This document shows, one piece after another, positions 6,443 through 13,624 of a DNA stretch of 44,632 nucleotides. A program made the translations under genes and the position numbers. The stretch comes from Parcubacteria group bacterium. Its GTDB lineage: Bacteria; Patescibacteriota; Minisyncoccia; UBA10092. The stretch is from positions 1-44,632 of the forward strand of contig JACPHB010000002.1 of NCBI GenBank assembly GCA_016188835.1, in the 5' to 3' direction. The notes below the pieces were generated by a model, which saw nothing but the letters and a program-made list of their open reading frames with translations, made no database searches and was not told the origin of the DNA. Numbering within the stretch: the first letter of the stretch is position 1; every line of letters starts with the position of its first letter.

Positions 6443-6838
6443 ATGCTTTTAGTAAAAACAAAAATTGGCCCGAGCGAAATAGATAGTGTTGGGCTTTTCG
6501 CAAATCAATTTATTCCAAAAAAAACGCCGATCTGGAAATTCCAGCCTGGCTTTGACCTTAAAGTTGATGAAAACAAACTTACTAATTTGTCTGAACCGGC
6601 GAGAGAACAATTTTTGAAATACGCGTATTTGAATCCTAAAATCAATAAATATGTTTTGTGTTTTGATGATGCTCGTTTTTTCAATCACTCAGATAATCCC
6701 AATTGTATTGATATAAATTCTTCTGATGACGAAGAAAGTATTGATTTGGCCGTAAAAGATATATATGAAGGCGAAGAACTTACCTGCAACTACAAAAAGT
6801 TTGACGCAAATTTTTATTATAAGATGAATATTCATTGA
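6443..6838 (+). CDS. SET-domain protein (putative protein-lysine methyltransferase), 131 aa
   Basis: A stand-alone SET domain, a fold that transfers a methyl group from S-adenosylmethionine to lysine side chains. Seen: the N-terminal GLFANQFIPKKTPIWKF, the SAM/pseudoknot motif RFFNHSDNPNC near residue 77, and the catalytic GEELTCNY near residue 112, whose Tyr is the conserved catalytic residue. No pre- or post-SET cysteine cluster is present. Small bacterial SET proteins of this size exist, but substrates are mostly unknown. The gene is monocistronic; a ribosomal-protein or DNA-binding-protein substrate would be a guess. Start at ATG 6443 without a Shine-Dalgarno. Confidence 0.85.
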   Translation: MLLVKTKIGPSEIDSVGLFANQFIPKKTPIWKFQPGFDLKVDENKLTNLSEPAREQFLKYAYLNPKINKYVLCFDDARFFNHSDNPNCIDINSSDDEESIDLAVKDIYEGEELTCNYKKFDANFYYKMNIH

Positions 6839-6857
6839 TTTATTCTTAAAGAAATTT

Positions 6858-6972
6858 ACAGCCCCATACTTCGCTAAAGCTACGCATGTCAAGAAAGCTT
6901 CGGATGGACAAGTCGGTGCGGCTCACTTCGACTTGGTTCGACTGCGCTCACCACGAGTCGCTCAGTACAAGC
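6858..6972. repeat. Composite dispersed repeat, copy 1
   Basis: A GC-rich patch between genes. It contains TTCGCTAAAGCTAC (6870-6883), also found at 41265-41278, and a block (6927-6970: TTCGACTT, TTCGA, GCTC, AGTCGCTCAG) that matches 41453-41500 in reverse complement. It ends just before the promoter at 6981. Confidence 0.65.
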
Positions 6973-6980
6973 CGCCGCCT

Positions 6981-7009
6981 TTGACAATATCAATTTTAAT
7001 AAATATAAT
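6981..7009 (+). promoter_or_regulatory. Fully consensus promoter, leaderless geometry
   Basis: TTGACA (6981-6986), 17-bp spacer and TATAAT (7004-7009), followed by 7 nt and an ATG at 7017. Both hexamers are perfect. An earlier in-frame ATG at 7008 overlaps the -10 box and so cannot be on the mRNA. Confidence 0.8.
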
Positions 7010-7016
7010 GATTGTA

Positions 7017-7409
7017 ATGAAAAATAAAAAACCAAAGAATCAAATAGACTTCGATAAGGAATTCCGGCGCTTAGGCGTGTTTATTGAGCATGTTGATAGC
7101 AGCGTTGGTTTGATTGCTGAACAACACGGAGATATTAAAAAAGACATTAGTGGTATTAAAAAAACTCTTGATACTCATACTGAAATGATCGGTAAGTTAG
7201 CGATTGATATGGAAATTGTAAAGGACGATGTTAAGATAACAAAAGATGATTTAGAGATAGTCAAAGAGGATGTTAAAACAACAAAAATTGATATAGAAAT
7301 AATTAAGGGCGATATTGAATTCATAAAGAATTCTGTAAAGAAAAAAATTGATATTGATGAATTCGCGGCTTTGGAAAGAAGAGTTTTAATTTTAGAAAAA
7401 CGCCGATAA
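7017..7409 (+). CDS. Coiled-coil protein with repeated IVKDDVK units, 130 aa
   Basis: A cytoplasmic coiled-coil protein. From residue about 60 it has an irregular 7-residue repeat (MEIVKDD, VKITKDD, LEIVKED, VKTTKID, IEIIKGD), then DEFAALERRVLILEKRR. Such proteins are common next to restriction or toxin genes, but no such partner is present. The start at 7017 is chosen because the consensus promoter ends 7 nt before it; two upstream in-frame starts lie in or before the -10 box. recG follows 71 bp later, after a palindromic repeat. Confidence 0.65.
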   Translation: MKNKKPKNQIDFDKEFRRLGVFIEHVDSSVGLIAEQHGDIKKDISGIKKTLDTHTEMIGKLAIDMEIVKDDVKITKDDLEIVKEDVKTTKIDIEIIKGDIEFIKNSVKKKIDIDEFAALERRVLILEKRR

Positions 7410-7423
7410 AAACCGCCAAAAAA

Positions 7424-7468
7424 AACTTGTGCCGCCCCTCCCCCTTCGGGGAATCATCCATGGGAGGC
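7424..7468. repeat. GC-rich imperfect palindrome before recG
   Basis: CCGCCCCTCCC pairs imperfectly with GGGAGGCG around an inner CCCCTTCGGGG. It sits between the coiled-coil gene and recG, and its GGAGG lies about 14 nt before the recG ATG. Confidence 0.5.
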
Positions 7469-7480
7469 GAAAATTTTTAT

Positions 7481-9598
7481 ATGCTCACAAAATATTTTGG
7501 ACCGGCGGTAATTAAAAAACTGGGAAAACTTAAAATAAAAACGGTCCGCGATCTGCTTTATCATTTCCCAAGTCGTTACGACGATTTTTCAAATTTTACG
7601 CCAATTTCGGAAATTAAGCCCCGTGCCCAATTATCGGCAAGAGGCGTGATTTTAAACGCTAAAAACACCCGAATTTTCCGCCGCAACATGGTTTTGACCG
7701 AAATAATAGTAGAAGATGACACCGGCGCCATAAAATCCGTTTGGTTTAACCAGCCCTATCTTATAAATCAATTCAAGCCCGGCCGATTGATTAATCTTTC
7801 CGGGAAAGTCGTTATAAACAAGGGGCGATTTTGCTTTAGTAATCCCGCTTACGAAATAGTCGGATATAGAGAAGTTGAAAGAAAAAAAGAATCGCTTCAC
7901 ACCGGACGATTGGTGCCAGTTTATCCGCAAACTACAGGCCTTACTTCTCGTTGGCTGCGTTTTGCCATAAAGCCAATGTTAAAATTCGCAAACCAATTAC
8001 CCGACGTTATACCCGATGAAATCCGTAAAATATATCGTTTGCCAAATCTCATCCACGCCCTGTCCCAGATCCATTTCCCCGGCAAAATAGAAGATGCCGA
8101 ACTGGCCAGAAAACGTTTTGCTTTTGAAGAACTTTTCGTATTGCAGTTGTTTACGAGCCTTGAAAGGTTAAAATTGAGGCAAAAAACTGCGCCGGTTATT
8201 AAATTTGACGAGGTGGCGGTTAAAAAATTTGTGGAATCTCTGCCTTACAAACTAACCGATGACCAGAAAAAAGTATCGTGGCAAATAATCAAAGATATTG
8301 AAGGACCGAAGCCGATGAACCGGCTTTTGGAAGGCGATGTCGGAAGCGGGAAAACTATTGTTGCTGTCATGGCGGCATATCTTACCGCTTTAAACGGCTG
8401 CCAAACTGCCTTTATGGCGCCGACAGAAATTCTAAGTCGCCAGCATTTTGAAAAAATCTCCTTTTTATTAAAAAATTTCGATATTAGTGTCGGCCTTTTG
8501 ACTTCCGGCGAAGCAAGAGTTGATTGCAACCCCATTAGAGAGCCGATGGCCTCTAACGGGGCAAGAAAAATTTCAAAAAAAGAATTCTTAAAAAAAGTGG
8601 AGAATAGCGAAGTACCGATAGTCATCGGCACTCATTCGCTAATACAAAAAAATGTTGTTTTCAAAAACCTGGCTTTAATAGTTATTGACGAACAGCATCG
8701 TTTTGGCGTTAATCAGCGCGCCGCCATTGCCGACCATCATAAAGAATCAATCCCTCATCTTCTTTCAATGTCGGCAACGCCGATACCGAGAACTTTAGGC
8801 CTTACTATTTGGGGCGATTTGGACTTGTCACTTATAAAAGAAATGCCCAAGGGAAGAATTGGTATTATTACTAAAATCGTGCCTCCGGAAAAACGCAATT
8901 GGGCCTACGAATTTATAAAAGATGAAATAAAAAAAGGCCGACAAGCGTTTGTGGTATGCCCGTTAATAGAGGAATCGGAAAAATTGTCTAAAAAATCTCC
9001 CGAGGGAATAGAAATAAAAGCGGCTAAAAAAGAATATGAACGCTTAAAAACAGATGTTTTCCCGCGCTTAAAAATCGGATTGCTTCATGGACGGATGAAA
9101 GCGAAAGAAAAAGAAAAAATAATGTCAGAATTTCTTAATAAAGATTTGAATATTCTCGTTACAACATCTGTTGTTGAAGTCGGAATTGATGTCCCAAACG
9201 CCACAGTAATGATGATTGAAGGAGCCGACAGATTCGGATTGGCTTCGCTTTATCAGTTTAGGGGACGTGTCGGACGAAGCGAATACCAATCATATTGTTT
9301 GCTTTTAACCGATTCCACGTTAGCTTCTGTAAATGAACGTCTGAAAGCAATTGAGTCCGCGCAGAATGGTTTTGATCTAGCCGAACGCGATTTGGAAATT
9401 AGAGGCCCAGGCGATTTTACCGGAGTCCGCCAGTCGGGCCTTCCCGATTTGGCAATGGCTTCTTTAACCGATTTAAAACTTATTGAAGAAACGAGAGAGG
9501 CGGCAAAAATAATTCTAAACGCCGACCCCAACTTAAAAAAATATCCGTCTTTAGCCTCGCGGCTTTCAGAATTCAAAAACAGAATTCACTTAGAATGA
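7481..9598 (+). CDS. recG: ATP-dependent DNA helicase RecG
   Basis: Fork-reversal helicase of recombinational repair, about 705 residues from ATG 7481 (MLTKYFGPAVIKKLGKL); the frame is open from 7427, but that part is repeat-derived. Seen: wedge/OB domain (KNTRIFRRNMVLTEIIVEDDTGAIKSVWFNQPYL), DDQKKVSWQII, Walker A GDVGSGKT, MAPTEIL, the DEQH box IVIDEQHRFGVNQR, SATPIPRT, VVEVGIDVPNA, QFRGRVGRSEYQSYC and the RecG-specific GPGDFTGVRQSGLPD. A palindromic element at 8530-8561 adds about 16 residues (VDCNPIREPMASNGAR) between LLTSGEAR and KISKKEF; without it the spacing to IVIGTHSLIQ matches ordinary RecG. The gene ends against the nested palindrome at 9601. Confidence 0.95.
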   Translation: MLTKYFGPAVIKKLGKLKIKTVRDLLYHFPSRYDDFSNFTPISEIKPRAQLSARGVILNAKNTRIFRRNMVLTEIIVEDDTGAIKSVWFNQPYLINQFKPGRLINLSGKVVINKGRFCFSNPAYEIVGYREVERKKESLHTGRLVPVYPQTTGLTSRWLRFAIKPMLKFANQLPDVIPDEIRKIYRLPNLIHALSQIHFPGKIEDAELARKRFAFEELFVLQLFTSLERLKLRQKTAPVIKFDEVAVKKFVESLPYKLTDDQKKVSWQIIKDIEGPKPMNRLLEGDVGSGKTIVAVMAAYLTALNGCQTAFMAPTEILSRQHFEKISFLLKNFDISVGLLTSGEARVDCNPIREPMASNGARKISKKEFLKKVENSEVPIVIGTHSLIQKNVVFKNLALIVIDEQHRFGVNQRAAIADHHKESIPHLLSMSATPIPRTLGLTIWGDLDLSLIKEMPKGRIGIITKIVPPEKRNWAYEFIKDEIKKGRQAFVVCPLIEESEKLSKKSPEGIEIKAAKKEYERLKTDVFPRLKIGLLHGRMKAKEKEKIMSEFLNKDLNILVTTSVVEVGIDVPNATVMMIEGADRFGLASLYQFRGRVGRSEYQSYCLLLTDSTLASVNERLKAIESAQNGFDLAERDLEIRGPGDFTGVRQSGLPDLAMASLTDLKLIEETREAAKIILNADPNLKKYPSLASRLSEFKNRIHLE
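8530..8561. repeat. In-frame palindromic element in recG
   Basis: CCCCATTAGAG (8530-8540) and CTCTAACGGGG (8551-8561) are 11-bp arms with one mismatch and a 10-nt loop. It is translated within helicase domain 1 as an extra loop absent from typical RecG. Confidence 0.75.
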
Positions 9599-9600
9599 TA

Positions 9601-9780
9601 GGAAAATAATAAATAAATTATTTTCCGAAGCTTATGAAAGCGTTTTAGCATGGTTTCAAAATGCATGTTTAATTCCGATCGGAATTATACCTGCATTTTG
9701 AATAAAACGCTTTCATCGGACAGCGAGGGAGCCGCTGGGCGACCGAGAGCGCGAGGAAAATGATTTATTTATTATTTTCT
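9601..9780. repeat. 180-bp nested palindrome between recG and the glycosyltransferase gene
   Basis: Outer arms 9601-9618 and 9763-9780 are complementary at 17 of 18 positions. Inside are 14-bp perfect arms ATGAAAGCGTTTTA (9634-9647)/its complement (9703-9716), then TCAAAATGCA/TGCATTTTGA, then the 16-bp palindrome AATTCCGATCGGAATT (9671-9686). A CAGCG/CGCTG hairpin lies at 9721-9737. The right outer arm supplies the stop codon and last codons of the glycosyltransferase. The central 46 bp recur at 30335-30380. It may be a MITE-like element; it also lies where the two genes converge and could stop transcription. Confidence 0.75.
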
Positions 9781-11340
9781 AACTTTAGGCGTGTTCCAGA
9801 AGCCGAGATATTTGCCGAACATCAGACGGGTTTGGGCGTCTAACGCCGGAATTGAACCGAAAAGAATCATATTAACGGGAAACAGGAACCACTGTAAAAT
9901 CATCCAAATATATTTAAAACGGCCGTAGTGAGGCGGGCGGGGCGGCAGAAGATTGGTGGCGATAATGGCGGTAAAAATTAAACCAACCATGGCAAGCGTC
10001 ATAATTAAGCGGGTTATGTGCGGCAAATTATAAGAAAGCAGGGTTTCATTAAACCGGCCGCGACCGATTACCGTTGGCAGCCATCCCAAAAGAAAAATAA
10101 TGAGCGAATTTGTCGCCAGCGAATGAGCGCTTTCAATCATGATAAAATTAAACCGCCATTTTTTATTTTTTGGAATTTTTTTATTTTTTAAAAATCCAAA
10201 CTGAAAGTAGGGATTGTTTTCAACGCCGTAAGCCCAGCGCTCTATTTGCTTGTATTGATTTTTTAAGGTCCGCCAAAAACTGCCGGCCACATTAGCATCC
10301 ATGTATACCGGAAAAAAAAGCGGAACAGTTTGCCAATCACCATCATAATAAAGCAGGCATTGCCAAAAAATCCGGGAATCCTCCGATACAACATTCGACT
10401 GCCAGAAACCCAATTCGCTAAGTGGCTTAAAACCGATTGATTGGGATGAAAAAGTAATCAAGCGTTCCGGCCGCGATTGTTGAATCATCTGCCAAAAAGT
10501 CGTGGAAAAAGCGAAAACTCGCGCGAAAGCCGGCGCCGCCCAAATATTATTTATAAAAATAGGAATCGGCTGAAACGACGAGCGCAAGGGTTTTTCACAA
10601 ATTAAGTAATTGTACGCGAGACAGCCGAAAAATTCCGGATGAACTGCAGTATCAATATCAAAAACCGAAACAACGATATTTTCGTAAGGAATTTGAAGTT
10701 CATCAATAATTTTATTTTTGGCTTCCCTTATAGCCCACGTGTCGTTTGAGCCCTTGCCGGCGATTTCCCCAGGGATATCTTCTGGGTGTCTCGTTATTAA
10801 AAATTTGAAAAACCTATTGCCGAATTCGTTTTCAATTTTTTCGCAAATGTTAGAAACCGAGTTTCCAACATTTCCACGTTCTTCGGTAGCTAAAACTACA
10901 ATTAATTTATCAAAAGAATAATTAATTTTTGATAAGCTTAAAAAACTGTTCCTTACCACCTCAAGCGGCTCCTGGTACATTGGCAAAATAACCAGGTGAT
11001 ATATGTCTTGCCAACTGATATCTCCTAGTTCTCGAGAAACCGGTTTTGTGCTCGCAAGTTCGCCGAGCCAATCTTTCTTTAAATTAACCTTCATTTTATT
11101 AAAAGACGATCTCATGTGAAGAGATAAAAAAACAGTTTTAAAAAACCAGTAAATATCAAAAGCAATAATAAAAATAGAAATATAAAACGGCAGAAGCCAA
11201 GAAAATAAAATTATTAAAAAAAACGTCAGCCAGGAAACAAGTCCCGGGAAAATTTCTAAAAATCGATAAAAGCGACGGTCTTTTGAGTCGGTTATTTCGG
11301 AAGCGCGCCCGATTTTTAGATAATATTTTTCGTTTTCCAT
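9772..11340 (-). CDS. Membrane glycosyltransferase, family 2 type, 522 aa
   Basis: A polytopic GT2-fold enzyme, probably making or extending a cell-surface polysaccharide or glycolipid. Two N-terminal membrane segments (about residues 31-70) precede a cytoplasmic catalytic domain: HLVILPMYQEPLEVVRNSFLSL, LIVVLATEERG, and the nucleotide-sugar/metal motif SVFDIDTAVHPEFF. Three or more membrane segments follow at the C-terminus (SLIIFLLGWLPTVIG, LIMTLAMVGLIFTAIIATNLLP, MILQWFLFPVNMILFGSIP). The start is set at ATG 11340 (MENEKYYLKIG) rather than an upstream GTG at 11358. The last codons come from the right arm of the nested palindrome. It is transcribed separately from the prkA cluster, whose terminator lies upstream. 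Confidence 0.85.
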   Translation of the reverse strand: MENEKYYLKIGRASEITDSKDRRFYRFLEIFPGLVSWLTFFLIILFSWLLPFYISIFIIAFDIYWFFKTVFLSLHMRSSFNKMKVNLKKDWLGELASTKPVSRELGDISWQDIYHLVILPMYQEPLEVVRNSFLSLSKINYSFDKLIVVLATEERGNVGNSVSNICEKIENEFGNRFFKFLITRHPEDIPGEIAGKGSNDTWAIREAKNKIIDELQIPYENIVVSVFDIDTAVHPEFFGCLAYNYLICEKPLRSSFQPIPIFINNIWAAPAFARVFAFSTTFWQMIQQSRPERLITFSSQSIGFKPLSELGFWQSNVVSEDSRIFWQCLLYYDGDWQTVPLFFPVYMDANVAGSFWRTLKNQYKQIERWAYGVENNPYFQFGFLKNKKIPKNKKWRFNFIMIESAHSLATNSLIIFLLGWLPTVIGRGRFNETLLSYNLPHITRLIMTLAMVGLIFTAIIATNLLPPRPPHYGRFKYIWMILQWFLFPVNMILFGSIPALDAQTRLMFGKYLGFWNTPKVRK

Positions 11341-11348
11341 ACCTTGTA

Positions 11349-11367
11349 AAATTAGCACTGCTAATTT
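11349..11367. promoter_or_regulatory. 19-bp perfect palindrome upstream of the glycosyltransferase
   Basis: AAATTAGCA, one base, TGCTAATTT. It is centred 17 bp before the ATG at 11340, in the operator position, directly after the terminator of the upstream gene. A possible repressor site; the protein is unknown. Confidence 0.45.
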
Positions 11368-11369
11368 AA

Positions 11370-11406
11370 AAAATCAAAAATAAAAAGGCAGTTAATTCTG
11401 CCTTTT
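11370..11406 (-). terminator. Terminator of the prkA/yeaH/spoVR cluster
   Basis: AAAAGGCAG/CTGCCTTTT 9-bp stem (11383-11391 and 11398-11406) with a 6-nt loop, followed on the minus strand by T-rich sequence. The stem overlaps the stop codon of the last gene. Confidence 0.85.
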
Positions 11407-13612
11407 ACGAAAATTTCTCAGCTAAATTTTTGTCTATCACATAAAGACAAACCTCTTTAGCGCCTTGTTCGGTATATCCAAATTTATCAATAAGATTTCT
11501 GATCATGGAGACGACTTGTTCCTTTAAGCGCGTGTCAAATGTGTCGAATTCTCTTGTGCCAAAAGCCTTAATTGCTTCGCGAAAGTTGGGATTATTAACA
11601 AACGGCTGCAGCACTTTTTCTTTTAGGTTTTTCACATAAGCGGCAAAGAAATCTTTGTAAAGATCTGTTTCGGTTAAGTTAGTTCGCTCTTTAGCAACAG
11701 CGACAGTATATTTTTTCTGAGTTTCTTGAGCAAATTTTACGGCATCGCTATCGGTCATTTCTCTTCCGGTAATGCGGCTGGCCATAAGCTTGATAAAAAT
11801 CAGTGTTATTTCTACTTCTTCGTTGGTAAAAGGACACCTTACTTTTATCCCCATATCGTAGTTAATAGCGTAGAGATAATTCAAAACATCTCTGGAAATC
11901 TGTTCTCTGTTGTAGAAATACATAGCCTCTTTCATTTCATTTAGAACCGCGTAATTGTAAGAGCCTATAAGCGAGGCAAGAAAGTTTGGCGGTATATTTT
12001 CATCGCGGCGATCTCTTCCTATCTTATGCTTGAAGAAATCATCAACATTATCCATATTAATCAAACTTGGCCGTCCGCTGTAACGGCTAAAAAATTCACT
12101 GAATAACAGAATGGAATCTCTGCCGGAAAATCCTTTACCTCCTTCATTTTCTCCTTCGGCAATTAATGCCCGCCGTACGGGAGCGATAAAACTTTTTTTG
12201 TCTTCTTCGGAAAGCCAGTTCGGGATAACCCCCATATAGATTGCCATCCGCAATAATAAGCCGTGTTCATCGCAGTACTTTTTATATTTTGTGACTTCCG
12301 GAATCCATTCTTTAAGAGGCTTGCAATCTATATTCATGCGCGAAGAGACGATAATCCGCGCAAAGTTCTCCAAAACTCTTGGAAGAAATTTAATTTCTAT
12401 CGATATCCCAAAAATGCTGCGATAGATATCCACTTCGGTGGACGGCTCGAGTACATAGGGAATTTTGTTGTATTGAATCCTCCCCCGAAAAGATTCCATT
12501 TTCTTTTCATCAATAATCCTTTTGTCTTCAGGATTCATGAGAGCAAAGAATAGAGAATTTACCCCTTCTTCAATATCGCCAACTTTGTGTACCCCTTCGC
12601 TGATAACATTGTGAAGCTCTAAAAGTCGATCTTCGTTATGACCCTTGATATCCATTAACACATAGATACCATTATTGGTCTTTGCCAAAGGCGAGAATAC
12701 ATATTTTACCCTCGCCGCGCCAAATAACTTATCCAGGCTTTCTTGAATAAATCTGTTCGCAAATATTCCACCCATTGGTTTGCCGTCATTTGTCTGCCAC
12801 ACTGACTGATCGCCTGGGTTGAAAATGCTAATACCTTCTCCAAGACGCCTGTCAAATTTATAAGTCCTCGCTTTGAGCATCCTAAATACCTTATCGACCG
12901 AACCAAGTTTTTCCAAAGAGAAATTAAAAATAGATTTGCAGATGGTACATAATTCTCCCGTGAATATCCACTCATATTCTTTATTTTTAAAAATTATTAA
13001 CTTGATATCCGTTCCATCAGGCAATAACTTCTTCAAGAAATCCGCGCGGTGCTCTTTGGGAATTAAAAGGATTGGATAGTCATGACTTGGACATGGAATT
13101 AATAGTTTCTGCGGCTTCGCGATGTTCTCAAGAAATAGACCTTCATCTATCTCCCACAGTATTTCAAAGGTCTGTCCTTCTACTCTATCGGTGTAGGATT
13201 CAAAGGTTCTTAGAAGATTATTAAGAAATGTGCTTTTACCGCAGCCTGAGGGACCATCATACGCATATACGCGGTTTTGCTGAAAACCTTGCCTCAAACT
13301 TTCAATTTGACGTATAAACCTGTTGGCAAAAAGCCGATCGGCAAAGAAAGGATTGTCAGCGTTTTCAGCGAAAAGTTTTGAACAATCATACTTTACAAAA
13401 CCGATTGATTCGGGGTCGTCGGGATATTCATCTAATACTTCATCAACATGGCTTTTGACCATATCGTGGAACAACTGAAAAATATTTCTCAACACCCGTT
13501 GTGGTTCTCTGGCGACAAGTTCCAGGTATTCTTCAAAATTCAAAGTTGCTCTTTTTGGGGCTTTTCCAATTTCAGATTTGAGATATAGAAGAGCTTCTTT
13601 CGCGTCCGGCAT
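11405..13612 (-). CDS. Second PrkA-family AAA ATPase/serine kinase, 735 aa
   Basis: Paralogue of the PrkA (YeaG) family. Seen: N-terminal TLNFEEYLELVAREPQRVLRN, comparable to the start of E. coli YeaG; ANRFIRQIESLRQGF; the P-loop YDGPSGCGKSTFLNNLL (about residues 120-127); NNGIYVLMDIKGHNEDRLLELHN in the Walker B region; FFALMNPEDKRIIDEKKMESFRGRIQYNKIPYVL; and a C-terminal block GYTEQGAKEVCLYVI equivalent to the PrkA tail. It differs strongly from the PrkA at 16859-18919. GGAGG lies 7 nt before the ATG, and the gene starts 12 bp after spoVR. Last gene of the cluster. Family members phosphorylate serine or act as AAA regulators under stress; whether this copy is a kinase or a partner subunit is inference. 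Confidence 0.85.
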   Translation of the reverse strand: MPDAKEALLYLKSEIGKAPKRATLNFEEYLELVAREPQRVLRNIFQLFHDMVKSHVDEVLDEYPDDPESIGFVKYDCSKLFAENADNPFFADRLFANRFIRQIESLRQGFQQNRVYAYDGPSGCGKSTFLNNLLRTFESYTDRVEGQTFEILWEIDEGLFLENIAKPQKLLIPCPSHDYPILLIPKEHRADFLKKLLPDGTDIKLIIFKNKEYEWIFTGELCTICKSIFNFSLEKLGSVDKVFRMLKARTYKFDRRLGEGISIFNPGDQSVWQTNDGKPMGGIFANRFIQESLDKLFGAARVKYVFSPLAKTNNGIYVLMDIKGHNEDRLLELHNVISEGVHKVGDIEEGVNSLFFALMNPEDKRIIDEKKMESFRGRIQYNKIPYVLEPSTEVDIYRSIFGISIEIKFLPRVLENFARIIVSSRMNIDCKPLKEWIPEVTKYKKYCDEHGLLLRMAIYMGVIPNWLSEEDKKSFIAPVRRALIAEGENEGGKGFSGRDSILLFSEFFSRYSGRPSLINMDNVDDFFKHKIGRDRRDENIPPNFLASLIGSYNYAVLNEMKEAMYFYNREQISRDVLNYLYAINYDMGIKVRCPFTNEEVEITLIFIKLMASRITGREMTDSDAVKFAQETQKKYTVAVAKERTNLTETDLYKDFFAAYVKNLKEKVLQPFVNNPNFREAIKAFGTREFDTFDTRLKEQVVSMIRNLIDKFGYTEQGAKEVCLYVIDKNLAEKFS

Positions 13613-13624
13613 GTTTTTCCTCCG

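Noticed and set aside
6933..7016. Upstream start for the coiled-coil gene
   Set aside because: The region encodes the dispersed repeat and the promoter; the -10 box overlaps the ATG at 7008.
9601..9780. Integron attC site or phage attachment site
   Set aside because: No integrase, no cassette array and no tRNA-half duplication nearby; symmetry is nested and not attC-like.
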